A program made the translations under genes and the position numbers. The notes below the pieces were generated by a model, which was not told where the DNA came from, did no database searches, and saw only the letters and a list, made by a program, of their open reading frames with translations. This document shows, in pieces, positions 19,943 to 28,824 of a stretch of 64,000 nucleotides of DNA (the stretch's first letter is position 1; every line of letters starts with the position of its first letter). Origin of the DNA: Roseateles sp. XES5 (GTDB taxonomy: Bacteria > Pseudomonadota > Alphaproteobacteria > Rhizobiales > Rhizobiaceae); contig NZ_CP084752.1 of NCBI RefSeq assembly GCF_020535545.1, forward strand, positions 1,161,501 to 1,225,500, in the 5' to 3' direction.

Positions 19943-20114
19943 TCATCATCCCGTCTTGCAAACATTCGACAGAAGGCTGACGGCAGGCTTCCCGAAGTTT
20001 GGCTTTGACAGGATAGCGCAAGACGATTATGGGGACCGGCTAATCATTTTCCCCTTCAACGCGCCGGAAACACCGGCCCCGCCGGCAAGAAACGGCACCT
20101 GAGAGGCTTTGACA

Positions 20115-20504
20115 GTGGCAAAACCGGAACTCGGCACCAAACGCATCGACCCGGAAACGGGCAAGAAGTTCTACGACCTGAACCGCGACCCGATCGTTTC
20201 GCCCTATACGGGCAAGTCCTACCCGCTCTCCTTCTTCGAGGAAACGTCTGCGGCGGCCGTCCTGGAAAAGGATGAGGACGAGGACGTCAACGAAGTCGAT
20301 ACGGAGAACACGGAAGTCGAACTCGTCTCGCTCGAGGACGCCGACGAGGATGCAGCAGGCGGCGACGACCTGCCGGATCTCGGGGACGACGACGTCGAGA
20401 TCGACGGCGACGACGACGACACGTTCCTGGAACAGGACGAAGACGACGACGATGACGACATGAGCGGCCTCATCGGCGTCACGGGCGACGAAGACGAAGC
20501 GTAA
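20115..20504 (+). CDS. TIGR02300 family protein with acidic tail
   Basis: 129 residues, opening with AKPELGTKRIDPETGKKFYDLNR, the conserved N-terminal zinc-ribbon-like signature of this alphaproteobacterial family, though without the Cys pairs of many members. The C-terminal 85 residues are almost wholly Asp/Glu (VEIDGDDDDTFLEQDEDDDDDD), ending SGLIGVTGDEDEA. The GTG at 20115 is chosen: GAGAGG lies about 8 bases before it. Function unknown; it could bind a basic partner. It is divergent from aroA and followed by a clear terminator. Confidence 0.88.
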   Translation: MAKPELGTKRIDPETGKKFYDLNRDPIVSPYTGKSYPLSFFEETSAAAVLEKDEDEDVNEVDTENTEVELVSLEDADEDAAGGDDLPDLGDDDVEIDGDDDDTFLEQDEDDDDDDMSGLIGVTGDEDEA

Positions 20505-20513
20505 GACCTTGAT

Positions 20514-20550
20514 AAACCGGCCGGTTTTAAAAAAATCGGCCGGTTTTCAT
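20514..20550 (+). terminator. Terminator after the TIGR02300 gene
   Basis: Stem AAACCGGCCG with complementary CGGCCGGTTT around an A/T-rich loop, followed by TCATTTTT. It sits ten bases after the stop codon and isolates the gene from the following tRNA. Confidence 0.78.
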
Positions 20551-20650
20551 TTTTCGGCTTGCTATCTCCGAAACCCGGAAGTAATAAGCCGCCACACCGG
20601 ACGGCAACGCCGCTTCGGTTCCCGGAAACCGGCCTTGCCGGACCCGATAC

Positions 20651-20726
<76 letters not shown>

Positions 20727-20848
20727 AATCTTCCCTGTTAAGAATTCGAATCTGACGCACGTAAAGGCGCATTTCTGCGACCGCCACCGAAACGTTCAAG
20801 CGTCGAGGCGAGCCGTATCCGGCCCGCACGCCAACCAATTCAGATAAT

Positions 20849-21388
20849 TCAGAACTTCACACCCACGGCGAGGCCGGCATGGGTGAGGCCGTCGTTGGGG
20901 CCGTCGCACAGGCCGGCATTGGAGGAGTGGTCGACGGTCGCCATGACGCGGACCTTTTCGCTGACCTGCATGCCGAGGGCCGCGTGTTCGCGGAACAGGA
21001 AGCGGCAGCCGAGCAACGGGCCGGTGCCGCTGTCGAGATTGCCGTTGTGCACCGTTCCGCCGGCGCCGACTTCCGCGAAGAAGGTTTCCGTGATCGGCAG
21101 GTGCCAGTTGAGGCCGAGATAGGCCTGGTCGGTCGCATCCGCCCCGCCCGAGACACCGACCTGAACGCGCGGCTCCAGCAGGACCTTGGCGACGCCGGTC
21201 TGCGAGGAGTGGAATGGGGCGATGAAGACTTCGGCCGAGCCGACGACGCCCTTGTCCTTCGCGGCCTTGCCGGCGATGACGCCGCTCGCACCGAGCCGCA
21301 CTTCATCGATCAGGTCGCCCGCCGCAGCGCAGGGAGCGTAGAGCCCGTAAGACGCTGCCATCAGCGCGGCCGCCAGGAAAACCTTCAT
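20849..21388 (-). CDS. PagL-like lipid A deacylase / outer-membrane beta-barrel
   Basis: 179 residues with a signal peptide (MKVFLAAALMAASYGLYAPCAAA) and alternating beta-strand pattern ending in Phe, as outer-membrane barrels do. The segment VDHSSNAGLCDGPNDGLTHAG carries the His-Ser pair and SNAGL-PN-G pattern of the PagL/acyloxyacyl hydrolase family, which removes the 3-O acyl chain of lipid A. The catalytic Glu is plausible but not pinned down. One Cys pair (GCRF, LCDG) could form a disulphide. A simpler reading is a structural barrel, so the enzymatic call is moderate. It faces the tRNA convergently. Confidence 0.7.
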   Translation of the reverse strand: MKVFLAAALMAASYGLYAPCAAAGDLIDEVRLGASGVIAGKAAKDKGVVGSAEVFIAPFHSSQTGVAKVLLEPRVQVGVSGGADATDQAYLGLNWHLPITETFFAEVGAGGTVHNGNLDSGTGPLLGCRFLFREHAALGMQVSEKVRVMATVDHSSNAGLCDGPNDGLTHAGLAVGVKF

Positions 21389-21489
21389 CGCATCCCCCGA
21401 ATCACCTGGGGGCAGTGTTCGTGCCGCGCCGGGTTTTGTACAGGCGGAAACGGAATAGACATCAAACTCTCCAGCCGACCGCCCGATGC

Positions 21490-21759
21490 CTAGGGCTGCT
21501 CGCGCATGCCGGGCGCAGCCTCGCGCTGGTCCGCGTCTTCGAGGTCCGTCTTCACGATGAAGGTATCATTGTGCTGGCGGGCAGCTTCGCGCAGCGCACC
21601 GAGATTGGGCTCGTCATCCGGCCCGATCTCGCCATCGCCCTGGTCGATTTCGCGCTCGGCCTGATACCAGTGGTCGTCCGGCTTGCCTTCGGGCGCGCCG
21701 TCCCGCTGCCAGAGTTCGTAGGCGCGGTTGCGGATGCGGTCTTCACGTTCGTCGGTCAT
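21490..21759 (-). CDS. DUF2934 domain protein
   Basis: 89 residues, hydrophilic. The N-terminal MTDEREDRIRNRAYELWQRDGAPEGKPDDHWYQAERE is the DUF2934 motif (I-RRAYELWE-EG-P-G---EHW--AE), common in rhizobia and often doubled or alone. The remainder is acidic and rich in Asp/Glu/Gln. No signal peptide. Function unknown. A GGGAGCG ribosome binding site lies just before the ATG. It is divergent from the TMEM43-like gene at 21898. Confidence 0.88.
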   Translation of the reverse strand: MTDEREDRIRNRAYELWQRDGAPEGKPDDHWYQAEREIDQGDGEIGPDDEPNLGALREAARQHNDTFIVKTDLEDADQREAAPGMREQP

Positions 21760-21897
21760 GGAAGCGCTCCCTTTTCTCTCGTCAGCGGGAAACGGACAGC
21801 CAGGCCGGATGTTCCGTGCTTGCGCGCTTCAGAGACCGCGAATAAGCATGCTTCTTCAGGCGTCTTTCGCACGACGCCAGCTTTGTCGGGGGACATC

Positions 21898-23067
21898 ATG
21901 AGCTTTACGGAAACGACGACCACATCCTGGTTTTCCAGGCTGAAGGGCGCGCTGATCAAGATCCTGGTCGGCTTCATCCTTCTGATCGGCTGCATCTGGC
22001 TTCTTTTCTGGAACGAGGGGCGGTCGGTGAAGACCTACCGCGCGCTGGTCGAAGGCGCAGGGCTCGTCGTTTCCGTCGAGAACGGCAGCATCGATCCCGC
22101 CAACGACGGCAAGCTCGTGCACATTTCCGGGCCGGTGAAGCCGGTCGGCGTGCCGGAGGACAACGTGCTCGGCGTTTCCGCGGAAGGCGCGGCCGGGCTG
22201 GAGCGCATCGTCGAGATGTACCAGTGGGTGGAGACCTCGAAATCCGAGACGAAGAAGCAGCTCGGCGGCAGCGAGGAGACCGTGACCACCTATTCCTACC
22301 ACAAGGAATGGAACCGCCGCGAAATCAGCTCCGGCAGCTTCCGCCAGTCGGGTCACGACAATCCGCAAAAGCCCATCGACGATGAGCGCTTTGCGGTGCC
22401 TTCGGCGACGATCGGCGCCTTCAGCGTGGATGGCGAAGCGGTGGCAAGGCTCGGCGAGGAACGTCCCGTTCCGCTCACCGCCATCGAGGCGAACCGTCTC
22501 GGCGAGGCCGTGAGCCTCGGCAAGCCGGTCTCGACCATCGGGGGCCAGGCCGTCTTCTCCTTCAATCCGCAGGACCCGCAGGTCGGCGACATCCGCATCC
22601 ATTTCGAGCGCTCGGACATTGCCGAGGCGAGCTTCATCGCCGCCCAGCACGGCACGGGCCTGACGCCCTACAAAACGTCGAACGGGCGCGAACTTTTCCT
22701 CAGCGACGCCGGCATTACCGATGCGGCGGCCATGTTCGACGCGGCGCAGAGCGAGAACACCATCATCACCTGGGCGGTGCGCATCGGCGGCCTTGTCGGC
22801 CTCTTCGTCGGCTTCGCCTCGATCTTCTCCATCCTCGGGGTGATCGCCGACGTCGTGCCGTTCGTCGGCTCCATCGTGCGTTTCGGCACGTCGGCCATCG
22901 CGCTCATCTTCACGCTGCTGCTCGGCCCGGCAATCATCGCGATTGCCTGGATCGCCTATCGCCCGCTCATCGCCATCGCGGTTCTGGCCGCCGGCATTGC
23001 GCTCGCCGTGGGCATCCTCTATCTGCGACGCGGCAAGGCGGCAGCCCCGGCACCCGCCCGGGCGTGA
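21898..23067 (+). CDS. TMEM43 family membrane protein
   Basis: 389 residues. One transmembrane helix near the N-terminus (LIKILVGFILLIGCIWLLFWNEG, with the hallmark FWNEGR-V family motif) is followed by a large extracytoplasmic domain (about 45-290) and three or four C-terminal helices (about 300-385). This is the architecture of the TMEM43/LUMA family, of unknown biochemical role in bacteria. It starts at ATG 21898. The YdcF-like gene begins 24 bases downstream and is likely cotranscribed. Confidence 0.85.
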   Translation: MSFTETTTTSWFSRLKGALIKILVGFILLIGCIWLLFWNEGRSVKTYRALVEGAGLVVSVENGSIDPANDGKLVHISGPVKPVGVPEDNVLGVSAEGAAGLERIVEMYQWVETSKSETKKQLGGSEETVTTYSYHKEWNRREISSGSFRQSGHDNPQKPIDDERFAVPSATIGAFSVDGEAVARLGEERPVPLTAIEANRLGEAVSLGKPVSTIGGQAVFSFNPQDPQVGDIRIHFERSDIAEASFIAAQHGTGLTPYKTSNGRELFLSDAGITDAAAMFDAAQSENTIITWAVRIGGLVGLFVGFASIFSILGVIADVVPFVGSIVRFGTSAIALIFTLLLGPAIIAIAWIAYRPLIAIAVLAAGIALAVGILYLRRGKAAAPAPARA

Positions 23068-23091
23068 CGGCAAAGGCAGGGTGAGCGGCGC

Positions 23092-23883
23092 GTGACCTTC
23101 TACATCTCGAAGATCTTCTGGCTTCTCGCCCAGCCGCTCTCGCTCGCCCTCATCCTCCTCCTCGCCGGCCTGCTGGCGGGGCTTTTGAAATGGAACCACC
23201 TGCGTGCCATAGCGAGCCTCGCAGCAGCGCTCGTGCTCTTCCTGACGCTCTTCACCTCGACCGGCGCCGTGCTGCTACAGACGCTGGAGGACCGGATCGC
23301 GCGCGCAGACCTGCCCGCGGGCGGGCCTTCCTGCATCATCACGCTCGGTGGCGGCTTCGAGTCCGAGATCATCGCGGCGCGCGGCGGCTTCGAGATGACC
23401 CAGGCCGGCGACCGCTTCGTCGAAACCTTGCGGCTCGCGCGGCAATTCCCCGAGGCGCGCATCCTGATTTCCGGCGGCGACGGCTCGTTCAGCGGCGCCT
23501 ATGAGGGCGACGCCGTGGTCGGCACGCGGTTCTTCGAAGCCTTCGGCGTTCCGGCAACACGGGTGATCCGCGAGACGCAATCGCGCGACACCTTCGAAAA
23601 TGCCGGGAACACGCAGGCGCTGCTGAAGGAAAACGGTCTCGAAGGCTGCCTGCTGGTGACCTCCGCCTTCCACATGCCGCGCTCGGTCGGGCTCTTCCGC
23701 AAGCTCGGCCTGGAGGTCCTGCCCTGGCCGACGGACTATCGCACGACCGGCAAGGCGAGCCTTGGGCTCGACTTCACGCAGCCCTCAGCCAACAGCCAGC
23801 TGATGACGACGGCGCTACGCGAATGGACGGGGCTGCTCTTCTCGTATCTTGCGGGCCGCACGCACGCTTTCTTCCCGCAATAG
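23092..23883 (+). CDS. YdcF/ElyC-type DUF218 membrane protein
   Basis: 263 residues with a GTG start. Two N-terminal membrane helices (about 8-32 and 40-60) anchor a DUF218 domain: IITLGGGFES, ILISGGDGSF, the SRDTFENAGNTQ motif and LLVTSAFHMPRSVGLFRKLGL. Relatives include ElyC and SanA, linked to envelope and peptidoglycan-precursor integrity. The chain is longer than plain YdcF and matches the ElyC layout better. It ends one base before the converging gene's stop. Confidence 0.85.
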   Translation: MTFYISKIFWLLAQPLSLALILLLAGLLAGLLKWNHLRAIASLAAALVLFLTLFTSTGAVLLQTLEDRIARADLPAGGPSCIITLGGGFESEIIAARGGFEMTQAGDRFVETLRLARQFPEARILISGGDGSFSGAYEGDAVVGTRFFEAFGVPATRVIRETQSRDTFENAGNTQALLKENGLEGCLLVTSAFHMPRSVGLFRKLGLEVLPWPTDYRTTGKASLGLDFTQPSANSQLMTTALREWTGLLFSYLAGRTHAFFPQ

Positions 23884-23884
23884 G

Positions 23885-24358
23885 CTACTTCTTCGAGATC
23901 GTCTCGAAGCGGGTGTTCCGCACGCGGATCGTCATGGTGCAGTATTCGTCGTCATCGCGGCCGCAGCTTGCGGCATTCGCCTTCAGTTCCAGCACCATGT
24001 TGCCGAAGCGCTTCTTCATGCTGTAGCCGTAGAGGTCGGCATTGGCGGCGAGGAAATAGCCGCCTTCGGCGACGCGGATGTAGAATTCATGCGGGCAGCC
24101 GACATCGCCGCACAGGCCGCCGGGCACGCCGTCGCAGTTCACCGCGCCGAGATTGAAGATCGCATCGACCAGCTTGTCATTGTTGAAATCGACGGTGTCG
24201 GCGAAGTCCTCGCCATAGAGCGCCGTCTTGCAGCGACCGGCGACCTCCGCCTGAACCGCGGCCAGCGCATCGGGCACGATCTCGGCGGCACGCACGGGCG
24301 CGGCAGCCGAAACGAGGGCGGCGGAGACGAGCGCGAGGAAACTCATGCGGATGGCCAT
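23885..24358 (-). CDS. Secreted cysteine-containing protein of unknown function
   Basis: 157 residues with a Sec signal peptide (MAIRMSFLALVSAALVSAAAPVRAA). The mature part contains six Cys: RCKTAL, NCDGVPGGLCGDVGCPHEF, SCGRDDDEYCTM, likely disulphide-bonded in the periplasm. VDFNNDKLVDAIFNLGAVNCDG resembles the Asp-rich loop of FG-GAP or calcium-binding repeats. No recognised catalytic motif. The stop lies one base from the converging ydcF-like stop. Confidence 0.75.
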   Translation of the reverse strand: MAIRMSFLALVSAALVSAAAPVRAAEIVPDALAAVQAEVAGRCKTALYGEDFADTVDFNNDKLVDAIFNLGAVNCDGVPGGLCGDVGCPHEFYIRVAEGGYFLAANADLYGYSMKKRFGNMVLELKANAASCGRDDDEYCTMTIRVRNTRFETISKK

Positions 24359-24489
24359 CTCTCAAACCTTTCCATGGCAGGCGATTCGGTCATTATGCGG
24401 CAGAGCCGCGCGCAGCGTGATTCTGCCGGCGCGCGCACTCTACTGCGGCAAAGCTGTCGCGAGGCTTAGCTCGCAAAGAGGGGGAAGAC

Positions 24490-25125
24490 GTGCCGATCCT
24501 GGAACTGCTCGACTATACCGGCGTTGCGGTGTTTGCCGCGACTGGCGCGCTGTCGGCCTCGCGCAAGCAGCTCGACATCATCGGCTTCCTGTTCCTGGCG
24601 GCGGCGACGGGCATCGGCGGCGGCACGTTCCGCGACGTCATCCTCGGCGCGACGCCCGTCTTCTGGGTGGTGAACCCGACCTATCTCATCGTCTGCGTCG
24701 CCGTCGCGCTTGTCGTCTTCATGCTCGCCCACCGCATCGAATCGCGTTACCGCCTGCTGCTCTGGCTCGATGCCATGGGCGTTTCGGCCTATTGCGTGAT
24801 GGGGGCGGCCAAGGGCTATGCGGCGACGGGCTCGCCGACGGTGGCGATCACCACCGGCGTCCTCACCGCCAGCTTCGGCGGCATCATCCGCGACCTCCTG
24901 GCCAACGAGCCCTCCGTGCTGCTGCGGCCGGAGGTCTATGTGACGGCGGCGCTGATCGGGGCTGCGGGCTTCACGGCGGCGACGGTCGCCGGCACGCCGC
25001 TCTGGGTGGCATCGGCCATCGGCATGGGCGCGGCCTTCATCGTGCGCGGCGGGGCGCTGCGCTTCGGCTGGCGCTTCCCGATCTACAAGCCGCGGCCCGG
25101 ACGGCATCCCGACGATGTGATGTGA
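24490..25125 (+). CDS. Trimeric intracellular cation (TRIC/YicG) family channel
   Basis: 211 residues, seven membrane helices with the internally duplicated UPF0126/TRIC pattern: GALSASRKQLDIIGFLFLAAATGIGGGTFRDVILG and, in the second half, GVLTASFGGIIRDLLANEPSVLLRPEVY. The GG-RD (GGGTFRD, GGIIRD) motifs line the pore in the family. GTG start with an A-rich GAGGGGGA ribosome binding site. Bacterial relatives conduct monovalent cations; physiological role is uncertain. Converges on irr with a six-base gap. Confidence 0.88.
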   Translation: MPILELLDYTGVAVFAATGALSASRKQLDIIGFLFLAAATGIGGGTFRDVILGATPVFWVVNPTYLIVCVAVALVVFMLAHRIESRYRLLLWLDAMGVSAYCVMGAAKGYAATGSPTVAITTGVLTASFGGIIRDLLANEPSVLLRPEVYVTAALIGAAGFTAATVAGTPLWVASAIGMGAAFIVRGGALRFGWRFPIYKPRPGRHPDDVM

Positions 25126-25131
25126 GGACGA

Positions 25132-25551
25132 TCAGTCCTTGCAGGGGCGCAGGCGGATGATCACGTCGACATGCGCGATCTCCATGCCGGCGGGCGGTTC
25201 CGGCAGGTTGCCGATCTCGATATTGCTGACGGGAATATCGAGCACGTGGTTCTCGCCCTCCACGAAGAAGTGGTGGTGGTCGGAGATGTTGGTGTCGAAA
25301 TAGGTCTTGGCGCTTTCGACCGCGAGAACCCGGATGAGGCCGGCCTCGGTGAACTGGTGCAGCGTGTTGTAGACGGTCGCGAGCGAAACGGGCACGCCGG
25401 CGGTGACGGCTTCCTCGTGCAGTTCCTCCACCGTCAGATGCCGGTCGCCCTTGGCGAAAAGCAGGTCGGCGAGTGCCACGCGCTGGCGCGTCGGGCGCAG
25501 GCCGGAGTGGCGCAGGCGCTCTTCGATGGGCAACTCGTTTACATGCTTCAT
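25132..25551 (-). CDS. irr: Irr, heme-responsive Fur-family iron regulator
   Basis: Transcriptional regulator of iron and heme genes in rhizobia; binds ICE motifs when heme is low. The 139-residue protein has the winged-helix part (GLRPTRQRVALADLLF, SLATVYNTLHQFTEAGLI) and the dimerisation domain with SDHHHFFVEG, the three-His motif bound by heme. The N-terminal Cys-Pro heme regulatory motif of Bradyrhizobium is absent, as in other Rhizobiaceae. Start at MKHVNEL; a longer frame is less likely. Divergent from fabA, an arrangement I recall in other Rhizobiaceae. Confidence 0.93.
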   Translation of the reverse strand: MKHVNELPIEERLRHSGLRPTRQRVALADLLFAKGDRHLTVEELHEEAVTAGVPVSLATVYNTLHQFTEAGLIRVLAVESAKTYFDTNISDHHHFFVEGENHVLDIPVSNIEIGNLPEPPAGMEIAHVDVIIRLRPCKD

Positions 25552-25866
25552 GGGCGAGCGATCCGCTTGTCTGGCCTTGAACAATAATCTTGAGCTTTCG
25601 ATATAACTTTAGCGTTGCCGGGATTCAATAGGATTGCGACGGCGTGAGGGCGTCCGACATGCCGAAAACCGGGGCCTTCGCCCCCGTCACGGCAATTTAC
25701 GCTGGCTGTCACGGCGAGCATCATGTATGCGGACTGCTGAAATAACGTCTCGCCCATGCCGGGTGCGGCGATAAAAAGGGAGGGGAGGAGGCGCTTCAAT
25801 TCGCACCGCTCCTCCTCTAAAACGGACGCAGAGCAAGCGTTCTTCAAGACCGGGATGAGACATTCG
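25552..25866. other. Intergenic region between irr and fabA
   Basis: 315 bases between divergent irr and fabA. It contains an AT-rich tract near 25580-25630 likely to hold the irr promoter and an AAAAGGGAGGGGAGG purine run near 25775. I looked for a palindromic ICE or Fur-like box but found no dyad I would defend. The region should still be the control point for irr autoregulation and fab expression. Confidence 0.4.
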
Positions 25867-26382
25867 ATGACGACCAGGCAATCCAGCTACAACTATGAGG
25901 AAATTCTGACCTGCGGCCGCGGCGAACTGTTCGGCCCCGGCAATGCGCAGCTTCCTCTGCCGCCGATGCTGATGGTCCACCGCATCACCGACATTTCCGA
26001 AACGGGCGGCGCCTTCGACAAGGGCTATATCCGCGCCGAATACGACGTGAAGCCCGACGACTGGTACTTCCCCTGCCACTTCCAGGGCAACCCGATCATG
26101 CCGGGCTGCCTCGGCCTCGACGGCATGTGGCAGCTCACCGGCTTCTTCCTCGGCTGGCTCGGCGAGCCCGGCCGCGGCATGGCGCTCTCCACCGGCGAAG
26201 TGAAGTTCAAGGGCATGGTCCGCCCCCACACGAAGCTCCTCGAATACGGCATCGACTTCAAGCGCGTGATGCGCGGCCGCCTCGTGCTCGGCACGGCCGA
26301 CGGCTGGCTGAAGGCCGATGGCGAGACCATCTATCAGGCGACCGACCTGCGCGTCGGCCTGTCGAAGGACAAGGAAGCCTAA
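25867..26382 (+). CDS. fabA: FabA, beta-hydroxydecanoyl-ACP dehydratase/isomerase
   Basis: Introduces the double bond in unsaturated fatty acid synthesis by isomerising trans-2 to cis-3-decenoyl-ACP. The 171-residue protein shows the hot-dog fold with H71 (WYFPCHFQG) and D85 ([13 protein letters not shown]), the catalytic pair with the same spacing as Escherichia coli FabA. The ATG at 25867 gives the family N-terminus ([23 protein letters not shown]); the frame upstream is open but not conserved in character. First gene of fabA-fabB-fabI. Confidence 0.97.
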   Translation: MTTRQSSYNYEEILTCGRGELFGPGNAQLPLPPMLMVHRITDISETGGAFDKGYIRAEYDVKPDDWYFPCHFQGNPIMPGCLGLDGMWQLTGFFLGWLGEPGRGMALSTGEVKFKGMVRPHTKLLEYGIDFKRVMRGRLVLGTADGWLKADGETIYQATDLRVGLSKDKEA

Positions 26383-26448
26383 GGCTTAGAGCCTTTGGAG
26401 GGCGGCCCGCCGCCCTCTCCACGAGACGTTCAAGAAAAGGTCAGGAAT

Positions 26449-27672
26449 ATGAGACGGGTAGTTGTCACGGGTCTGGGGATCGTATCCTCCATCGGGAACA
26501 ACGCGGACGAAGTGACGGCCTCGCTGCGCGACGCGCGTTCGGGCATCAGCTTCTCGCAGGATTTCGCCGACCACGGCTTCAAGTGCCAGGTCTGGGGCTC
26601 TCCCAACATCGATACGACCGAGCTCGTCGATCGCCGTGCGGCCCGCTTCCTTTCGCAGGGCGGCGCATGGAACCACGTCGCCATGAAGCAGGCGATCGCC
26701 GATTCCGGCCTTGAAGAGTCCGAATACGCCGCCAATCCGCGCGCCGGCATCATCATGGGCTCGGGCGGTCCGTCCACCCGCACGCTCATCGAGGCGGCCG
26801 AGATCACCATCAAGAACAATTCGCCCAAGCGCATCGGCCCCTTCGCCGTGCCGAAGGCGATGTCCTCGACGGCTTCGGCGACGCTTGCCACCTGGTTCAA
26901 GATCCACGGCGTCAACTACTCGATCTCGTCGGCCTGCTCGACCTCCGCGCATTGCATCGGCAATGCCGCGGAAATGATCCAGTGGGGCAAGCAGGACATC
27001 ATGTTCGCCGGCGGCCACGAAGACCTCGACTGGACCATGTCGAACCTCTTCGACGCCATGGGCGCCATGTCCTCCAAGTACAACGACACACCCTCCACCG
27101 CCTCGCGCGCCTATGATATCAGCCGCGACGGCTTCGTCATCGCCGGCGGCGCGGGCGTTCTGGTTCTTGAAGAGCTCGAGCACGCCAAGGCCCGCGGCGC
27201 GAAGATCTATGCCGAGATCGTCGGCTACGGCGCGACCTCCGACGGCTACGACATGGTTGCCCCGTCGGGTGAAGGCGCGATGCGCTGCATGCGCCAGGCC
27301 CTGTCCACCGTGAAGGGCGACGTCGACTACATCAACACGCACGGCACCTCGACGCCCGTCGGCGACTCGAAGGAAATCGGCGCGATCCGCGAAGTCTTCG
27401 GCGACAAGATCCCGCACATCCAGTCGACCAAGTCGCTGACCGGCCATTCGCTCGGCGCCGCCGGCGTGCAGGAATCGATCTACGGCCTCCTGATGATGCA
27501 GGCCGGCTTCATCGGCGAAAGCGCCCATATCACCGAACTGGACCCCGAATTCGATGGCGTTCCGATCGTGCGCAAGCGCATCGACAATGCCAAGATCGAC
27601 ACGGTTCTTTCCAACTCCTTCGGCTTCGGCGGCACGAACGCCACGCTGGTCTTCCAGCGCCACAACGGATGA
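26449..27672 (+). CDS. fabB: FabB, beta-ketoacyl-ACP synthase I
   Basis: Elongates the cis-3-decenoyl-ACP made by FabA, committing it to unsaturated lipids. The 407-residue thiolase-fold condensing enzyme has the Cys-His-His triad: C163 ([10 protein letters not shown]), H298 ([11 protein letters not shown]) and H333 ([10 protein letters not shown]). A Lys in the KS loop (STKSLTG) is also conserved. The start is set at [10 protein letters not shown], 66 bases after fabA. Its TGA overlaps the fabI ATG (27669-27672). Length and motifs are typical. Confidence 0.97.
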   Translation: MRRVVVTGLGIVSSIGNNADEVTASLRDARSGISFSQDFADHGFKCQVWGSPNIDTTELVDRRAARFLSQGGAWNHVAMKQAIADSGLEESEYAANPRAGIIMGSGGPSTRTLIEAAEITIKNNSPKRIGPFAVPKAMSSTASATLATWFKIHGVNYSISSACSTSAHCIGNAAEMIQWGKQDIMFAGGHEDLDWTMSNLFDAMGAMSSKYNDTPSTASRAYDISRDGFVIAGGAGVLVLEELEHAKARGAKIYAEIVGYGATSDGYDMVAPSGEGAMRCMRQALSTVKGDVDYINTHGTSTPVGDSKEIGAIREVFGDKIPHIQSTKSLTGHSLGAAGVQESIYGLLMMQAGFIGESAHITELDPEFDGVPIVRKRIDNAKIDTVLSNSFGFGGTNATLVFQRHNG

Positions 27673-28484
27673 CGTCAATGACGGGGATCATGAACGGCAA
27701 GCGCGGCCTCATCATGGGGGTCGCGAACAACCACTCTATCGCCTGGGGCATCGCACAGAAGCTTGCCGGCGCCGGCGCCGAACTCGCCTTCACCTACCAG
27801 GGCGAAGCGCTCGGCAAGCGCGTGAAGCCGCTTGCCGCCGAACTCGGCTCGGATTTCGTCATCCCCTGCGACGTCGAGGACATCGCCTCGGTCGATGCGA
27901 CGATCGACGCGATCAAGGAAAAGTGGGGCAAGCTCGATTTCGTCGTGCACGCCATCGGCTTCTCCGACAAGAACGAGCTCAAGGGCCTTTATGCCGACAC
28001 CTCGCGCGACAACTTCTCGCGCACCATGGTGATCTCCTGCTTCTCCTTCACGGAGATCGCCAAGCGCGCCGCGGAGATCATGACGGACGGCGGTTCGCTG
28101 CTGACGCTCACCTATGGCGGCTCGGTTCGCATCATGCCGAACTACAACGTCATGGGCGTCGCCAAGGCCGCGCTTGAAGCGTCCGTGCGTTACCTCGCCG
28201 GCGATTACGGCCCGCAGGGCATCCGCGTCAACGCGATCTCCGCCGGTCCGATCCGCACGCTGGCCGGCGCCGGCATTTCGGACGCCCGCGCCATGCTGTC
28301 CTGGCAGCAGAAGAACGCGCCGCTGCGCCGCACCGTCACCATCGAGGACGTCGGCAATTCGGCGCTCTACCTGCTCTCCGACATGTCGAGCGGCGTCACC
28401 GGCGAAATCCACTATGTGGATGCCGGCTACAACATCACCTCCATGCCGACGCTGGAGCGACTGGCGAAAGCGGACAGCGAATAA
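27669..28484 (+). CDS. fabI: FabI, NADH-dependent enoyl-ACP reductase
   Basis: Reduces trans-2-enoyl-ACP in the last step of each fatty acid elongation cycle; the triclosan and diazaborine target. The 271-residue short-chain reductase has the nucleotide loop [17 protein letters not shown], and the catalytic Tyr159 and Lys166 in NYNVMGVAK with the FabI spacing Y-x6-[19 protein letters not shown] ([16 protein letters not shown]) follows. Rhizobia usually have a second FabI elsewhere. Third gene of the unsaturated fatty acid operon; followed by a terminator. Confidence 0.96.
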   Translation: MTSMTGIMNGKRGLIMGVANNHSIAWGIAQKLAGAGAELAFTYQGEALGKRVKPLAAELGSDFVIPCDVEDIASVDATIDAIKEKWGKLDFVVHAIGFSDKNELKGLYADTSRDNFSRTMVISCFSFTEIAKRAAEIMTDGGSLLTLTYGGSVRIMPNYNVMGVAKAALEASVRYLAGDYGPQGIRVNAISAGPIRTLAGAGISDARAMLSWQQKNAPLRRTVTIEDVGNSALYLLSDMSSGVTGEIHYVDAGYNITSMPTLERLAKADSE

Positions 28485-28492
28485 ACAAATTG

Positions 28493-28527
28493 CGGCGCGA
28501 AGTTTTCAGCTTCGCGCCGTTTTCTTT
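28493..28527 (+). terminator. Terminator of fabA-fabB-fabI
   Basis: Ten-bp stem CGGCGCGAAG pairing with CTTCGCGCCG, loop TTTTCAG, then TTTTCTTT. It starts nine bases after the fabI stop. Confidence 0.9.
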
Positions 28528-28530
28528 CGC

Positions 28531-28758
28531 TCACAGCACCGTCAGAACGGCGACGAGCAGGATCACGGCGGCAAGCACGCCGAGCAGCAGCAGACGCACC
28601 CTGGGGTTCATTTCAAGCGGCTTGCCGTCCGCGCCGCGCTTCAAGAAGGCGAGCGGCACTTCGGAGGTCGGCGTATGCCCCTCCGCTTCCTTCACATCCT
28701 TTGCGATGACCTCCGCCACATCTTCCATCATGGGCGGCCTTGCAGGTCCAAAAGCCAT
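28531..28758 (-). CDS. Small tail-anchored membrane protein of unknown function
   Basis: 75 residues. The N-terminal 50 are soluble (MAFGPARPPMMEDVAEVIAKDVKEAEG then PLAFLKRGADGKPLEMNP), and the last 25 form a single hydrophobic helix (RLLLLGVLAAVILLVAVLTVL) running to the C-terminus, a tail-anchor layout. The ATG at 28758 has GGAG seven bases upstream; a longer frame to 28818 lacks one. I do not recognise a family. It lies between the fabI terminator and the LysE gene, on the same strand as the latter. Confidence 0.72.
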   Translation of the reverse strand: MAFGPARPPMMEDVAEVIAKDVKEAEGHTPTSEVPLAFLKRGADGKPLEMNPRVRLLLLGVLAAVILLVAVLTVL

Positions 28759-28824
28759 TGCGGGTCTCCTGAACGAGGACGATCCGGCGATGGTGGACCT
28801 GTTTCGGCAAAATGGCAAATCGGC

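Noticed and set aside
25580..25630. ICE/Fur box upstream of irr
   Set aside because: The AT-rich tract has no dyad that matches an iron box well enough to call.
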